Source: CAIWHR01 sp963811685 | GTDB taxonomy: Bacteria > Pseudomonadota > Gammaproteobacteria > Burkholderiales > Casimicrobiaceae | Direction: 5' to 3' | NCBI GenBank assembly: GCA_963811685.1 | Contig: CAWESK010000018.1 | Span: forward strand, 1-64,000 | Length of the DNA: 64,000 nt | Shown here: positions 46,388 through 55,360 of the stretch, in pieces | How positions within the stretch are numbered: position 1 is the first letter of the stretch | How the letters are laid out: each line of letters opens with the position of its first letter | The notes under the pieces: generated by a model | The model's input: the letters and a program-made list of their open reading frames with translations, nothing else | Database searches by the model: none | Told to the model about the DNA's origin: nothing | Made by a program: the position numbers and the translations under genes

Positions 46388-46990
46388 ATGCCCGCGCCCG
46401 CGCTCGCCGCCGTCCCCCGGACCGACCCAGGTGACGAAGACCTGATGCTTTCGTACGCGGGAGGCGATGCTGCCGCATTCGACGCGCTGTACGCGCGGCA
46501 CAAGGGCGGCGTGTATCGCTACCTCGTCCGCCACTGCGGCAACGCCGGCATCGCCGACGAGCTGTTCCAGGACGTCTGGATGAACGTGATCCGCGTGCGC
46601 GCGAGCTACGAGCCGACGGCGAAATTCACGACGTGGCTCTACCGGATCGCGCACAACCGGCTGATCGACCACTGGCGCGCGAGCGGCCGCGTCGAGCTCG
46701 TGAGCGCCGGCGGCGGTGACGACGGCGACGACGATCCCCTCGCCGCGATTCCGGCCGCGCGCAACGACGAGCCCGAGGTGCGCGCGGCGGCGACCGAGAT
46801 CGGCGCGCGTCTGCGGCAAGCGCTCGCTGCGCTGCCCGCCGCGCAGCGCGAGGCGTTCCTGCTGCATCAGGAAGGCGGGCTCGAGCTCGCGGAAATCGCG
46901 GAGCTGACGGGCGCCGGCGTCGAGACCGTGAAGAGCCGCCTCCGCTACGCGCTCACGAAGCTGCGCGCCGAACTGGGAGACTTGAAGTGA
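46388..46990 (+). CDS. ECF-type RNA polymerase sigma factor
   Basis: 200 aa. Region 2 includes DELFQDVWMNVIR and FTTWLYRIAHNRLIDHWR; region 4 has ALPAAQREAFLLHQEGGLELAEIAELTG with a helix-turn-helix and GVETVKSRLRYAL. ATG at 46388. Its TGA stop overlaps the GTG of the following gene, the usual coupling with an anti-sigma factor. Confidence 0.9.
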   Translation: MPAPALAAVPRTDPGDEDLMLSYAGGDAAAFDALYARHKGGVYRYLVRHCGNAGIADELFQDVWMNVIRVRASYEPTAKFTTWLYRIAHNRLIDHWRASGRVELVSAGGGDDGDDDPLAAIPAARNDEPEVRAAATEIGARLRQALAALPAAQREAFLLHQEGGLELAEIAELTGAGVETVKSRLRYALTKLRAELGDLK

Positions 46991-48034
46991 GCACGCCGGA
47001 CCCGAACGACCTTCGCGACCCGCGCCTCGACGCAGCGTGGCGGGCGGCCTCGCATGAGGAACCGCCGGCCGCGCTCGACGACGCGATCCGCGCCGCTGCC
47101 CGGCGGGGAGTCGGCGCGGGCCCGCAGCCGGCCGACGCGAAGAAGGCTGCGGTGCCGAGCGCGCTGCGCCCCGAACGTTGGTGGATGCCTCTGGCCGCCG
47201 CCGCGACCATCGGCGCGATTGCGATCGGCATCCTGCAACTCACGAATCACGAGCAGGTGAGTGCGCCCGCGACCCATAACGGTGTCGTGTCCGACATGCC
47301 CGCCGCGCCTTCCTCGTCGGCCGTGACCGCGCCCGCCGCACCGCCGCCCGCGCAAGAGGCGGGCAGCAACGCCCAGAACCGGATCGAGCCGCCCGCTCCG
47401 ATGGCCGCACCGGAAGCACCCCCGGCGTTGCGCAAGGACGCAGCCGCGGCTCCGGCCGCACAGAAGCGCGATGCGATGAAGGCGCCGAGCCCCCGAAATC
47501 CACGGAGAACGACCGGCAGCTGGACGCGACCGACGCGCTCAAATCCGCGCCGGCGCCCGAGCCCTTTCCCGCAAGCAAGATCAAGAGTGAAGCCAAGGAA
47601 AGCGCAGCCGCCGCAACGCCGCCCCCCGCATCGCTGCCCGCCGAGGCCGGCGCCGGCGTGATGGCCGGCAAGCTCGCGCCATCACCGAAGCCTCTCCGCG
47701 CGCGAGGAGTCGGCGAGCGACGAACAGCGCACCGGTGCGCCCGTCGCGCAATCGCCGGCTCCCGCACCGATGCGTCGTCTGCAGTCGGCCGAAGGCGCAA
47801 CGCGCCGGTGCCCCGATGGGCGCCGCGGCGAACGCCGCCGACGCGAGCGGCGGCGAGCGCGCGAAAGTGCAGCCGAAGCTCGCGGTGTCCGACTGGATCG
47901 CGCTGATCCGCAAGCTGCGCGACGAAGGCAAGACGGACGACGCGGCGAAAGAGCTCGCCGCGTTCCGCGCCGCGTATCCAGATCACGAGCGGCTGCTGCC
48001 GCCGGATCTGCGCGACTGGAAGCCGGCGCGTTAG
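46987..48034 (+). CDS. Probable anti-sigma factor, several frame changes
   Basis: Starts with GTG inside the sigma stop (GTGA). The N-terminal cytoplasmic part has LRDPRLDAAWRAAS and one membrane helix (MPLAAAATIGAIAIGILQL). A long Ala/Pro-rich periplasmic linker follows. At least three frame changes (near 47485, 47685 and 47800) are needed to reach the conserved end WIALIRKLRDEGKTDDAAKELAAFRAAYPDHERLLP at 48034. The linker is low complexity, so the exact shift points are unsure. It probably holds the ECF factor at the membrane. Confidence 0.7.
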
Positions 48035-48080
48035 CGTCGCTGAACGACACCGGGACTCCGCCTTTCGCGAGGGCGACAGG

Positions 48081-49127
48081 TTACAGCGAGCGCAGCAGTT
48101 TCCTGATCGGCGCCGGCAGCGCGGCGGCGAGCGCGTCGTCGCGCGTGAGCCACAAGAGCCCCGGCGATTCCGCGCGCGGCGGCCATGAGCGCACCGCGAC
48201 GCGCTGCGGGAGGATCGTCAGCCGGTAATGCGTGAACGCGTGCTCGATGGGCGCGAGCTCGTCACCGACAGCCACCTTCGCCGCGAAGCGCGCGCGGCAA
48301 TGCGCGACGACGTCGACCTCGACCCCCGCTTCGGGCAGGCTCCACAGCCCGCCCCAGATGCCGGCCGCGGGCCGCTTCTCGAACAGGATCGTTCCCGCGC
48401 GTTCGATGACGAGCGCACGCACCGCGCGTTGCGGCAACGCTTTTCGCGGCCGCGGCGAGGGCAACGTCGCGATTCGCTCCTCGACGCGCGCGACGCAATC
48501 GCCCGCGACGGGACAGTCGCCGCAGCGCGGCGCGCTGCGCGTGCAGATCGTCGCGCCGAGATCCATCAGCGCCTGCGTGTACGATTCGATGTCGCGTTCG
48601 GGCAGCAGCGAGTCGGCGATGCGCCACAATTCGCCCTCCGTCTTCGGCGCGCCCGGATAGCCCGCGATGCCGCGATGGCGCGCGAGCACGCGCTTCACGT
48701 TGCCGTCGAGGATCGCGGCGCGGGCCCCGAACGCGAACGCGGCGATCGCCGACGCCGTCGTGCGCCCGATCCCGGGCAGCGTGGCGAGCGTATCGACATC
48801 GCGGGGAAACGCGCCGTGATGCTCGGCGACAATCGCCTTCGCCGCTGCATGCAGGTGATGCGCGCGACGGTAGTAGCCGAGTCCGCTCCAGTGCTCGAGC
48901 ACGCGATCTTCCGAAGCTGCGGCCAGCGCGCGCACATCGGGGAACGCGGCGAGAAACCGCTCGTAATACGGGATGACGGTCGCGACCTGCGTCTGCTGCA
49001 GCATGATCTCCGAGAGCCAGATCCGGTACGGGTCGCGCGTGCGCTGCCACGGCAGGTCGTGGCGGCCGTGCGTGCGCTGCCAGGCGACGAGGCGCCGGGC
49101 GAACGCGCGAGGGCGCGGGGAAGCCAC
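48081..49127 (-). CDS. mutY: A/G-specific adenine glycosylase
   Basis: 348 aa, intact. The catalytic Glu40 is in WLSEIMLQQTQV, and the helix-hairpin-helix LPGIGRTTASAI is followed by Asp141 in AAILDGNVKR. The 4Fe-4S cluster uses Cys195, Cys202, Cys205 and Cys211. A C-terminal NUDT1-like domain with IWGGLWSLPE recognises 8-oxoG. It removes A mispaired with 8-oxoG. It starts 24 bases after the cpoB stop, so it may share that transcript. Confidence 0.95.
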   Translation of the reverse strand: MASPRPRAFARRLVAWQRTHGRHDLPWQRTRDPYRIWLSEIMLQQTQVATVIPYYERFLAAFPDVRALAAASEDRVLEHWSGLGYYRRAHHLHAAAKAIVAEHHGAFPRDVDTLATLPGIGRTTASAIAAFAFGARAAILDGNVKRVLARHRGIAGYPGAPKTEGELWRIADSLLPERDIESYTQALMDLGATICTRSAPRCGDCPVAGDCVARVEERIATLPSPRPRKALPQRAVRALVIERAGTILFEKRPAAGIWGGLWSLPEAGVEVDVVAHCRARFAAKVAVGDELAPIEHAFTHYRLTILPQRVAVRSWPPRAESPGLLWLTRDDALAAALPAPIRKLLRSL

Positions 49128-49150
49128 GGTGCGGCGAGCGACGCCGCGCG

Positions 49151-49967
49151 TCAGCGTCCGGCGAGACGCTGCTTCGCCTTGATCGCGGCGTCGGACTTCG
49201 GGTATTTGGCGACGAGATCCTCGAGCGTGCGCCGCGCCGGCGCCGCTTCGCCGAGATCGAGCTGCGCGGTGGCGATGTTGAGCATCGCGTCAGGCACCTT
49301 GAGGCTGTCCGGATACGCGGCGATCAGCTGCCGCTGACGTGGCGATCGCGCCGCGGAAATCGCGCTGCGCGTACTGCGCGTTGCCGAGCCAGTATTGCGC
49401 GGACGGAGCGAGCGCGCTCTTCGGGAACGTCTTCACGAACGCGCCGAACCCCGCGATGGCGGCGGTGTAGTTGCCGGCCTTGAACTGATCGAGCGCGACG
49501 TCGTAGGCCCTTTGCTCGTTCGATGCCGCGCTGGCCGGAGGCGCCGCGGGCGGCGCTGCGGCTGCCGGCGCGGGCGCGTCGCCGCCCGTCGCGGCCGGGC
49601 CGGGCCCTCCTTCGAGCTTGCGCATCCGCGAATCGAGATCGACATAGAGATCGCGCTGGCGCTTTTGCTGCTGCTCCTGCTCGTAGACCAGCACTTCGAT
49701 CTGCCCGCGCAATTTGGACACGTCGGCCTTGAGCTGCTCGACCTGGCTGAAGAGCTCGACGAGACCCTGGCTCTTGAGCTGCGTTTCGAGCGCGGTGATG
49801 CGGTCGTCGAGCTGCTTCTGGACCTGCGTCAGCCGCTGGCTCGTGGCCTCGATCCGCTTGCGCGCCTCGTCGTCGTCGAAGAGCGCGGCGCGCGCGGAGA
49901 GCGTGACGAATACTCCGGCGAGCGCGACCGCCGCGAGCGCGCTCCGGAGTTGGGCAGACTTGTCCAC
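49151..49967 (-). CDS. cpoB: Tol-Pal system protein CpoB (YbgF), one frame change
   Basis: About 271 aa joined. A signal peptide leads to an N-terminal coiled coil (RKRIEATSQRLTQVQKQLDD). A Pro/Ala linker then joins three TPR-like repeats (YDVALDQFKAGNYTAAIAGF). A +1 shift near 49335 moves the end to the frame with LIAAYPDSLKVPDAML and a stop at 49151. CpoB links outer-membrane constriction with peptidoglycan synthesis. It directly follows pal. Confidence 0.86.
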
Positions 49968-49976
49968 TAAGCCTGG

Positions 49977-50525
49977 TTATTCGCCGACATAGACGATGTC
50001 GACGCGGCGGTTCTCGGCCCACGACGTCTCGTCATGGCCCTCGCGCCGCGGCTTTTCCTTGCCGAAGCTCACCGTCTCGATCTGCGCCTCGTTCGCGCCG
50101 AGCAGCACCATCAGCTTCTTGACCGCATCGGCGCGCTTCTGGCCGAGCGCGATGTTGTATTCGCGCGTGCCGCGCTCGTCGGTGTTGCCCTGCAGCGTAA
50201 TGCGCAGCGTGCGGTTGCCCTGCAGGTACTTGGCATGCGCTTCGACGGTGGCCCGGTACTCGTCCTTGATCACGAACTGGTCGTAATCGAAATAGATGCT
50301 GCGCTTTTGCGACAGGATGTTCCTGGGATCCTTGTGCGCCATCATCGCGCCCTGGGTGCCGGTGACGCCCGTTCCGCCTGCGCCTGTCGTGCTCGCGCCG
50401 CCCGACGTGGCAGCCTCGGCGGCCGATTTGTCCTCGACCGGCGCGGGATTCTGCGTGTCGGTGCTCTTGCAGCCTGCGAACGCCGCGACGACCACGAGTG
50501 CCAGTGCATAGATCCATTTGCGCAT
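49977..50525 (-). CDS. pal: Peptidoglycan-associated lipoprotein Pal
   Basis: 182 aa. The lipobox is AAFAGC with the lipidated Cys about residue 19. The OmpA-like domain has SIYFDYDQFVIKDEYR and the peptidoglycan-binding NTDERGTREYNIALGQKRADAV. The ATG at 50525 begins the lipoprotein signal, with the longer upstream frame not supported. It lies between tolB and cpoB as usual. Confidence 0.94.
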   Translation of the reverse strand: MRKWIYALALVVVAAFAGCKSTDTQNPAPVEDKSAAEAATSGGASTTGAGGTGVTGTQGAMMAHKDPRNILSQKRSIYFDYDQFVIKDEYRATVEAHAKYLQGNRTLRITLQGNTDERGTREYNIALGQKRADAVKKLMVLLGANEAQIETVSFGKEKPRREGHDETSWAENRRVDIVYVGE

Positions 50526-50566
50526 GATTTTTCTCCTCGGTGATGGGCGATGCGGGCGGGGCGGCG

Positions 50567-51850
50567 TCAGCGAGGCAGCGGACCCCACGCAGGCTCGCGC
50601 ACGTCGGCGGCCGGCGAGACGAGCCGCTGCTTCACGCGGCCGTCGGAGGATGTCGCGGCCAATATACCACGCCCCCCCTGCTGCCCCGCGTAGATGATGA
50701 GCTTCGAATTCGGCGCCACCGCCGGGCTCTCGTCGAGCGGGCCCTGCGTCAGCACCTGCACCTGTCGCGACGCGTAATCCTGGATCGCGAGCATGAAGCG
50801 GCCGCCCTCGCGCTTCACGAACACGAAGCCCTTGCCATCGGGCAGCGCGCGCGGCGACACGTTATAGCTGCCCTCGAACGTGAGGCGCTCGACGCCGTTG
50901 TTCGCGAGGTTCAGCCGATAGATCTGCGGCGTGCCGCCGCGGTCCGACGTGAAGAGCAGCGACGCGCCGTCCGGCGTGAACGACGCCTCGGTATCGATGC
51001 CGGCCGAATTGATGAGGCGCGTGACGCCGGAGCCGTCGGCGTTGATCATGAAGATCTGCGAGCCGCCGTCCTTCGACAGCGTGACCGCGAGCCGGCGGCC
51101 GTCCGGCGACCACGCCGGCGCGCTGTTGCTGCCGCGAAAGCTCGCGAGCACCTGCCGCTGACCGGTGGCGAGCGACTGCACGTAGACGACGGGCTTCTTG
51201 TTCTCGAGCGACACGTACGCGAGCCGCGTGCCGTCCGGCGACCAGGCGGGCGACAGGAGCGGCTCGTTGGAGCCGACCACCCCCTGCGGATTGCCGCCGT
51301 CGGCGTCGGCGACGATCAATTCGTAGCGCGTGCCCTGCTTGGTGATGTAGGCAATGCGCGTCGAGAAGACGCCGGCGTTGCCCGTCATCTTCTCGTAGAT
51401 GATGTCGGCGATCTTGTGCGCGGTCGCGCGGAACTGCGCCGGCGTGACGACGTAGTTCATCGAAGCGAGTTGCGCCTGCCGCACGGCGTCCACCAGCGCG
51501 AACTTGACCTCGGCGCGCCCCTCGCCCAGCGCGCGCATCGAGCCGACCACCACCGCGTCGGCGCCGCGGGCGCGGAAGTCCGCCGCGCGCACGTCCTCGG
51601 CGCGCACCGGCCGCGGCGAGATGCCGGCGTCGTCGACCATCCGGAAAAGACCGCTTCGCGTGAGGTCCGCGGAGACGATGCCGGTGATCCCGAGCGGCCA
51701 GCTCGATTCGTTCTCGAACGGGACCACCGAGATTGGAATCGCGGTGCCCGCGCCGCCGACGATCTCGATGGTGAGCTGCGCGCGCGCGGGAGCGATCGCA
51801 AGCCAGGCGAGCGCGACAAACGTCAGGACGAGCCGGGCGATGCGGGGCAA
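50567..51850 (-). CDS. tolB: Tol-Pal system protein TolB
   Basis: 427 aa with a signal peptide and an N-terminal alpha/beta domain followed by a six-bladed propeller with repeats SPAWSPDGTRLAYVS and APAWSPDGRRLAV. TolB binds Pal and TolA in the periplasm. tolQ, tolR and tolA, which normally precede it, are not here; the next gene upstream is rlpA. Confidence 0.94.
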   Translation of the reverse strand: MPRIARLVLTFVALAWLAIAPARAQLTIEIVGGAGTAIPISVVPFENESSWPLGITGIVSADLTRSGLFRMVDDAGISPRPVRAEDVRAADFRARGADAVVVGSMRALGEGRAEVKFALVDAVRQAQLASMNYVVTPAQFRATAHKIADIIYEKMTGNAGVFSTRIAYITKQGTRYELIVADADGGNPQGVVGSNEPLLSPAWSPDGTRLAYVSLENKKPVVYVQSLATGQRQVLASFRGSNSAPAWSPDGRRLAVTLSKDGGSQIFMINADGSGVTRLINSAGIDTEASFTPDGASLLFTSDRGGTPQIYRLNLANNGVERLTFEGSYNVSPRALPDGKGFVFVKREGGRFMLAIQDYASRQVQVLTQGPLDESPAVAPNSKLIIYAGQQGGRGILAATSSDGRVKQRLVSPAADVREPAWGPLPR

Positions 51851-52093
51851 GTGATCCTCGGGAGGCTGGCGATCGATGGTCGGGTCGCGATGGCGGCCAT
51901 CGCGCGACTGAATTTGTTCTTCGGTTCCTGCAATTATAACGAACGCAATGCGCGAATCGGTCTACGTGCCTCGGCCTCCGCACTGCCCAAGTAATCTGTT
52001 ACGCCGGCTCGGTCGGCCTCATGCGCCGGCTCGCCCCGGTCGCATCCCCACGCGCTACCCGCGCGCGGGGCCCCTGCTTCCCGGCTCACGTCG

Positions 52094-53008
52094 CTAGTGC
52101 GTCGCGATCATCGACGAGAGTCCCAGCGCATCGCGCAACCTGTCTGCCGTCTGTTTTGCGGATTCGCGTGTCGGGTAGGGGCCTACAAACACCCGGAACA
52201 GCGAATTCACCTGCCGAATCCGGGGTTCGACTCCCAGCGGCGCGAGTTGGTTCGCCAGGTGGGAGACGAAATCCTGGGCGTTCGCATAGCTCGCAAACGC
52301 GCCCAACTGCACCGCGAAGCCGCCATCGGACGGTGCGACCGGTACCGGCGTGCCGGCTTCCGCCCCGGGCTGGCCCGGCGGGGGCGCGGAGGCGGGCGCC
52401 AGCGCGACCGGCGGCAGCGGCGCCGTCGTGACGAGGACGGTCTCGCCCGGAATGATCGCCTCGACTTCGACCTCGCCGCTGCCCTTTTGCGCGATGCCGA
52501 TCCGGTAGGCGGCCGCGTAGGAAAGGTCGATCACCCGCCCGTGCAGGAACGGCCCGCGGTCGTTGACGCGGACGACGACACTCTTGCCGGTCGCGACGTT
52601 GGTCACCCGCGCATACGACGGCAGCGGGAGCGTCGGGTGCGCCGCCGTCATCGCATACATGTCATAGGTCTCGCCGATCGACGTCTTCTCGCCGTGGAAC
52701 TTGCGGCCGTACCACGACGCGATGCCGCGCTCCTTGTACGGTCGCAGCGAGGTCGCCGGCACGTATTCCCGGCCGAACACGGTGTAGGGACGGTTCGCCG
52801 AGCGGCTGAGCGGCTCGGGGCGTGGCCGGGCCTCGGGGATCGAATCGAGGTTCGACGGGACGTTCTCGCCCGGGCCATCGTCCTTGTAGTAGCCCGGCTT
52901 CGCCGCAGGAGCCGGCAAAGGCGCGGGCGGCGCCGTCGCCGGCTTCGACGCACACGCCCCGAGCACGAGGCCCGCGACGGCAGACAAGACATAGGGCAAA
53001 TATCGCAT
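52094..53008 (-). CDS. rlpA: Septal ring lytic transglycosylase RlpA
   Basis: 304 aa lipoprotein (lipobox LVLGAC). The double-psi beta-barrel has GIASWYGRKFHGEKTSIGETYDM and VRVNDRGPFLHGRVIDLSYAAA. A C-terminal SPOR domain (FAVQLGAFASYANAQDFV) binds denuded glycan at the septum. The ATG at 53008 is preferred to a GTG two codons upstream. Between it and the tolB gene are about 240 bases with no supported gene. Confidence 0.92.
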   Translation of the reverse strand: MRYLPYVLSAVAGLVLGACASKPATAPPAPLPAPAAKPGYYKDDGPGENVPSNLDSIPEARPRPEPLSRSANRPYTVFGREYVPATSLRPYKERGIASWYGRKFHGEKTSIGETYDMYAMTAAHPTLPLPSYARVTNVATGKSVVVRVNDRGPFLHGRVIDLSYAAAYRIGIAQKGSGEVEVEAIIPGETVLVTTAPLPPVALAPASAPPPGQPGAEAGTPVPVAPSDGGFAVQLGAFASYANAQDFVSHLANQLAPLGVEPRIRQVNSLFRVFVGPYPTRESAKQTADRLRDALGLSSMIATH

Positions 53009-53130
53009 GGACACGCGCGGAAACTCGGGCGAGCGGGTATTATCAACCGAACGCCGGAGTCACGACCGGCAGGGGGCGGCCCGAACGGAAGCATTCGGAC
53101 CGATTCATCGGACAATCGAGGAGTGTCGCG

Positions 53131-53289
53131 TTGGCAAAACCGAACTTCGAATATCAGAAGCGGCAGAAGGAGCTGGAGAAAAAGCGCAAGAAGGAAGAGA
53201 AATTGAAACGTCGCCAGGAACGGCACGCGGTTCCTGCCGACGGCGATGCCCCCGCCGCCCCGCCCGTCGAAGGCAGCGACCCCGCCTAG
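53131..53289 (+). CDS. Small lysine-rich protein, 52 aa
   Basis: Starts with TTG at 53131 after GAGGAG. The first half (AKPNFEYQKRQKELEKKRKKEE) is a highly charged helix, and the second half is Ala/Pro-rich. Short proteins of this look are common in betaproteobacteria and may bind nucleic acid, which is inference. It points towards the intI gene end and converges with it. Confidence 0.62.
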   Translation: MAKPNFEYQKRQKELEKKRKKEEKLKRRQERHAVPADGDAPAAPPVEGSDPA

Positions 53290-53347
53290 GTTCGCGTCGG
53301 GCCCTACGCCGCGCTCGCCCGGCGCGTCTCCTGCCGACGAGCTCTGT

Positions 53348-54370
53348 TTAGCCGACGCGCCCGCCGCGCTCGGAATCGGACACCCCGCTCAAGCCGTCGA
53401 GCGGACTCACCACCCCCCGTCCGCCGCGGTTCAGCACGTGCGTGTAGATCATCGTCGTGCTCACGTCCGCATGCCCGAGCAGCTCCTGCACGGTCCGGAT
53501 GTCGTAACCCGATTCGAGCAAATGCGTCGCGAATGAATGGCGCAACGTGTGCGGCGTCGCCGGCTTGGGAACCGCCGCATCGCGCACCGCCTGCTTCATC
53601 GCCCGCTGGAACGCCTGATCGCTGATGTGGTGCCGGCGGACAATGCCAGTGCGCGGATCGCGCGCCGGGCGATCCGTCGGGAAGACATACTGCCACCCCC
53701 AATCGCGACCCGCGGCCGGATACTTGCGCGCGAGCGCGAAGGGAAGCCACACGTCGCCCAAGCCATCCGCGAGATCGAGCGCGTGCTGCTCGCGCGCCCA
53801 GACGAGCTGCGCGCGCAGCGACCGCCGCACGCCGCGCGGCAGCATCGTCACGCGATCCTTCGCTCCCTTGCCGTTGCGGATCAGGATTTCGCGGCGCGAG
53901 AAATCGACGTCCATCACGCGCAATCGGACGCATTCCATGATGCGCATCCCGGTGCCGTAGAGCAACCGGCCGATCAGGCGATGCACGCCGCGCAGACGTC
54001 CGAGCACCGCCGCGACCTCATCGCGCGTGAGCACCGTCGGCAGATGCGCGGGCGTGCGCGCGCGCTCGACGTGCTCGAGCCACGGGAGGTCGCGCTCGAG
54101 CACGTCCCGGTAGAGGAAGAGGATCGAGCTCTTGGCCAGATTCTGCGTGGCCGCCGCGACCTTGCGCTCGACCGCCAGGTTCGTGAGAAACGCCTCGACC
54201 TCGGGCGCGCCGAGCGTCTCCGGATGGCGCTTGCCGTGAAACACGATGAAGCGTTTAATCCAATCTACATAGGCCTGCTCGGTGCGGATGCTGTAATGCC
54301 GGAGGCGAATCTTGTCGCGCACGCGATCAAGCAGCCGCGGAGGCGCGGGGATGTCGCCGCCGGTATCCAT
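53348..54370 (-). CDS. intI: Integron integrase IntI
   Basis: 340 aa tyrosine recombinase. Catalytic residues are Arg143 (GTGMRIME), Lys168, His274 and Arg277 (HTLRHSF), His300 (LLGHADV) and Tyr309 (TMIYTHV). The integron-specific patch at about 205-232 is present, including WGWQYVFPTD. It recombines attC with attI. The gene runs away from the array, and the cassette promoter is expected within or just before it. It looks intact, with no frame break. Confidence 0.95.
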   Translation of the reverse strand: MDTGGDIPAPPRLLDRVRDKIRLRHYSIRTEQAYVDWIKRFIVFHGKRHPETLGAPEVEAFLTNLAVERKVAAATQNLAKSSILFLYRDVLERDLPWLEHVERARTPAHLPTVLTRDEVAAVLGRLRGVHRLIGRLLYGTGMRIMECVRLRVMDVDFSRREILIRNGKGAKDRVTMLPRGVRRSLRAQLVWAREQHALDLADGLGDVWLPFALARKYPAAGRDWGWQYVFPTDRPARDPRTGIVRRHHISDQAFQRAMKQAVRDAAVPKPATPHTLRHSFATHLLESGYDIRTVQELLGHADVSTTMIYTHVLNRGGRGVVSPLDGLSGVSDSERGGRVG

Positions 54371-54516
54371 TTGGCCCCTCTTTTTCCATCCGCCCCCATG
54401 ATTCTTCGGCCTTTCCGAGCTGTTTGGAATCAGCCAAACCGCCTATCGACGCCTTTAATCCCGTCAGTTGGACGCTTCCCTTTCGCGTCGATTAGGCGCG
54501 CTACTTTTAGTTAGGC
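54371..54516 (+). other. attI site and intI leader
   Basis: The crossover core GTTAGGC is at 54510-54516, preceded by a related ATTAGGC at 54491-54497, a likely integrase-binding direct repeat. Short arms GACGC/GCGTC flank 54471-54489. The strand next to intI carries CGGAAAGG and CCGAAGAATCAT, shared with the left relic at 5805-5836. The first cassette begins at 54511. Confidence 0.82.
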
Positions 54517-54891
54517 GTCACGGTCACAAAACCTGTGCAAAGTTCGGTGCCTGGAGTCAAATGCCTTGAGGATCCACCGCTTTGCCATCAGCCAGACGGA
54601 TGATGGCGGGACCCTCAAAAAACTGCTAATTTGCGAAGCGTTGTTCGCGTGACGTTTAATGCGAGCATTAAAGCGCTCACGCGTAATCAACGCTTCGCGG
54701 CAACCGGATTTCGGGGACGCCTTTTTTTTCGGCCATGTCGACCGTGAACCTGAGCTCGCTGCCGGCGATCCCGCGCCCTGCGTCGTCCTGCGGCGTGACG
54801 CCTAACCACGCGTTCAACCGGACGCGCCGCGTGCTGCCTTTGTTGATCGGTCGGCCGGTGCCGGCGCGCCGGTTAACTTGGTTCCGTTAGC
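54511..54891 (+). other. First cassette, no convincing ORF
   Basis: No plus-strand frame with a plausible start spans it. A minus-strand frame of about 45 codons (ending at 54677) is open but has no good start. The cassette is mainly the palindrome at 54633-54698 and flanking unique DNA, so it may carry a promoter, an RNA or a decayed gene. Confidence 0.5.
54633..54698. repeat. 66-base interrupted palindrome in the first cassette
   Basis: Nested arms pair from outside to inside: GCGAAGCGTTG with CAACGCTTCGC, CGCGTGA with TCACGCG, and TTTAATG with CATTAAA around a CGAG loop. Small internal bulges separate the arms. It could fold into a long hairpin as DNA or RNA. Confidence 0.8.
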
Positions 54892-54892
54892 C
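54800..54892 (+). repeat. attC site 1, right array
   Basis: GCCTAAC at 54800-54806 and GTTAGCC at 54886-54892. The central arm differs from the others, and the flanking TTCAACCGG and CCGGTTAAC are kept. Confidence 0.85.
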
Positions 54893-54907
54893 GTCATCGA
54901 ACAGATC

Positions 54908-55246
54908 GTGAATGTCGCCTTCTCCTTCCTGGTGCCGTGTGGAATCATCGCCGTGGCGAGCATTCCTCTCATCCTCAGTGTCGTGCCACCGAACCGCGTC
55001 TACGGCTTTCGGACGCGTCAAACTCTCGCAAATCGCGAGCTGTGGTTTCGTGCCAATCGCTTTGCGGGGTGCGCGTTTTTCACCGCCTCAGGGGTAAGCG
55101 CCGGCATCTTCGTAACTCAGCCCGAATATGTGTCGGGCCGGTCCATTGCGGGATTGGTCGTGTTCGTTGTGCCGTTAGTCATTGCACTTGTGGTCAGCTT
55201 TGCGTACGTTCGGCGGGTCAGCGGTGGGGCGAACGATGACGGCTAA
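54908..55246 (+). CDS. SdpI-like membrane protein in an integron cassette
   Basis: About 112 aa with three hydrophobic segments. PPNRVYGFRTRQTLANRELW and ANRFAG are the hallmark of the SdpI/YhfL family, which in Bacillus gives immunity to a killing factor. Here the role is unknown. The GTG at 54908 is taken as start; an upstream TTG lies inside the attC. The stop overlaps the next attC core. Intact. Confidence 0.8.
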   Translation: MNVAFSFLVPCGIIAVASIPLILSVVPPNRVYGFRTRQTLANRELWFRANRFAGCAFFTASGVSAGIFVTQPEYVSGRSIAGLVVFVVPLVIALVVSFAYVRRVSGGANDDG

Positions 55247-55321
55247 CCTCTCGGTCAACACGGACCACCACCGGCGGGGCTTCGCCCGTGCCCGGTGGCC
55301 GGTTACCTTCGTTCGTTAGGC
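55241..55321 (+). repeat. attC site 2, right array
   Basis: GGCTAAC at 55241 and GTTAGGC at 55315-55321, full family structure. It gives the stop for the SdpI-like gene. Confidence 0.9.
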
Positions 55322-55360
55322 CTCAGTTGAACCGTTGCGAGCCTCATTTGGTGTCGACCG

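Noticed and set aside
54677..54813. A minus-strand reading frame of about 45 codons in the first cassette
   Set aside because: It lacks a good start and passes into the attC. It looks protein-like in part but was not strong enough to call.
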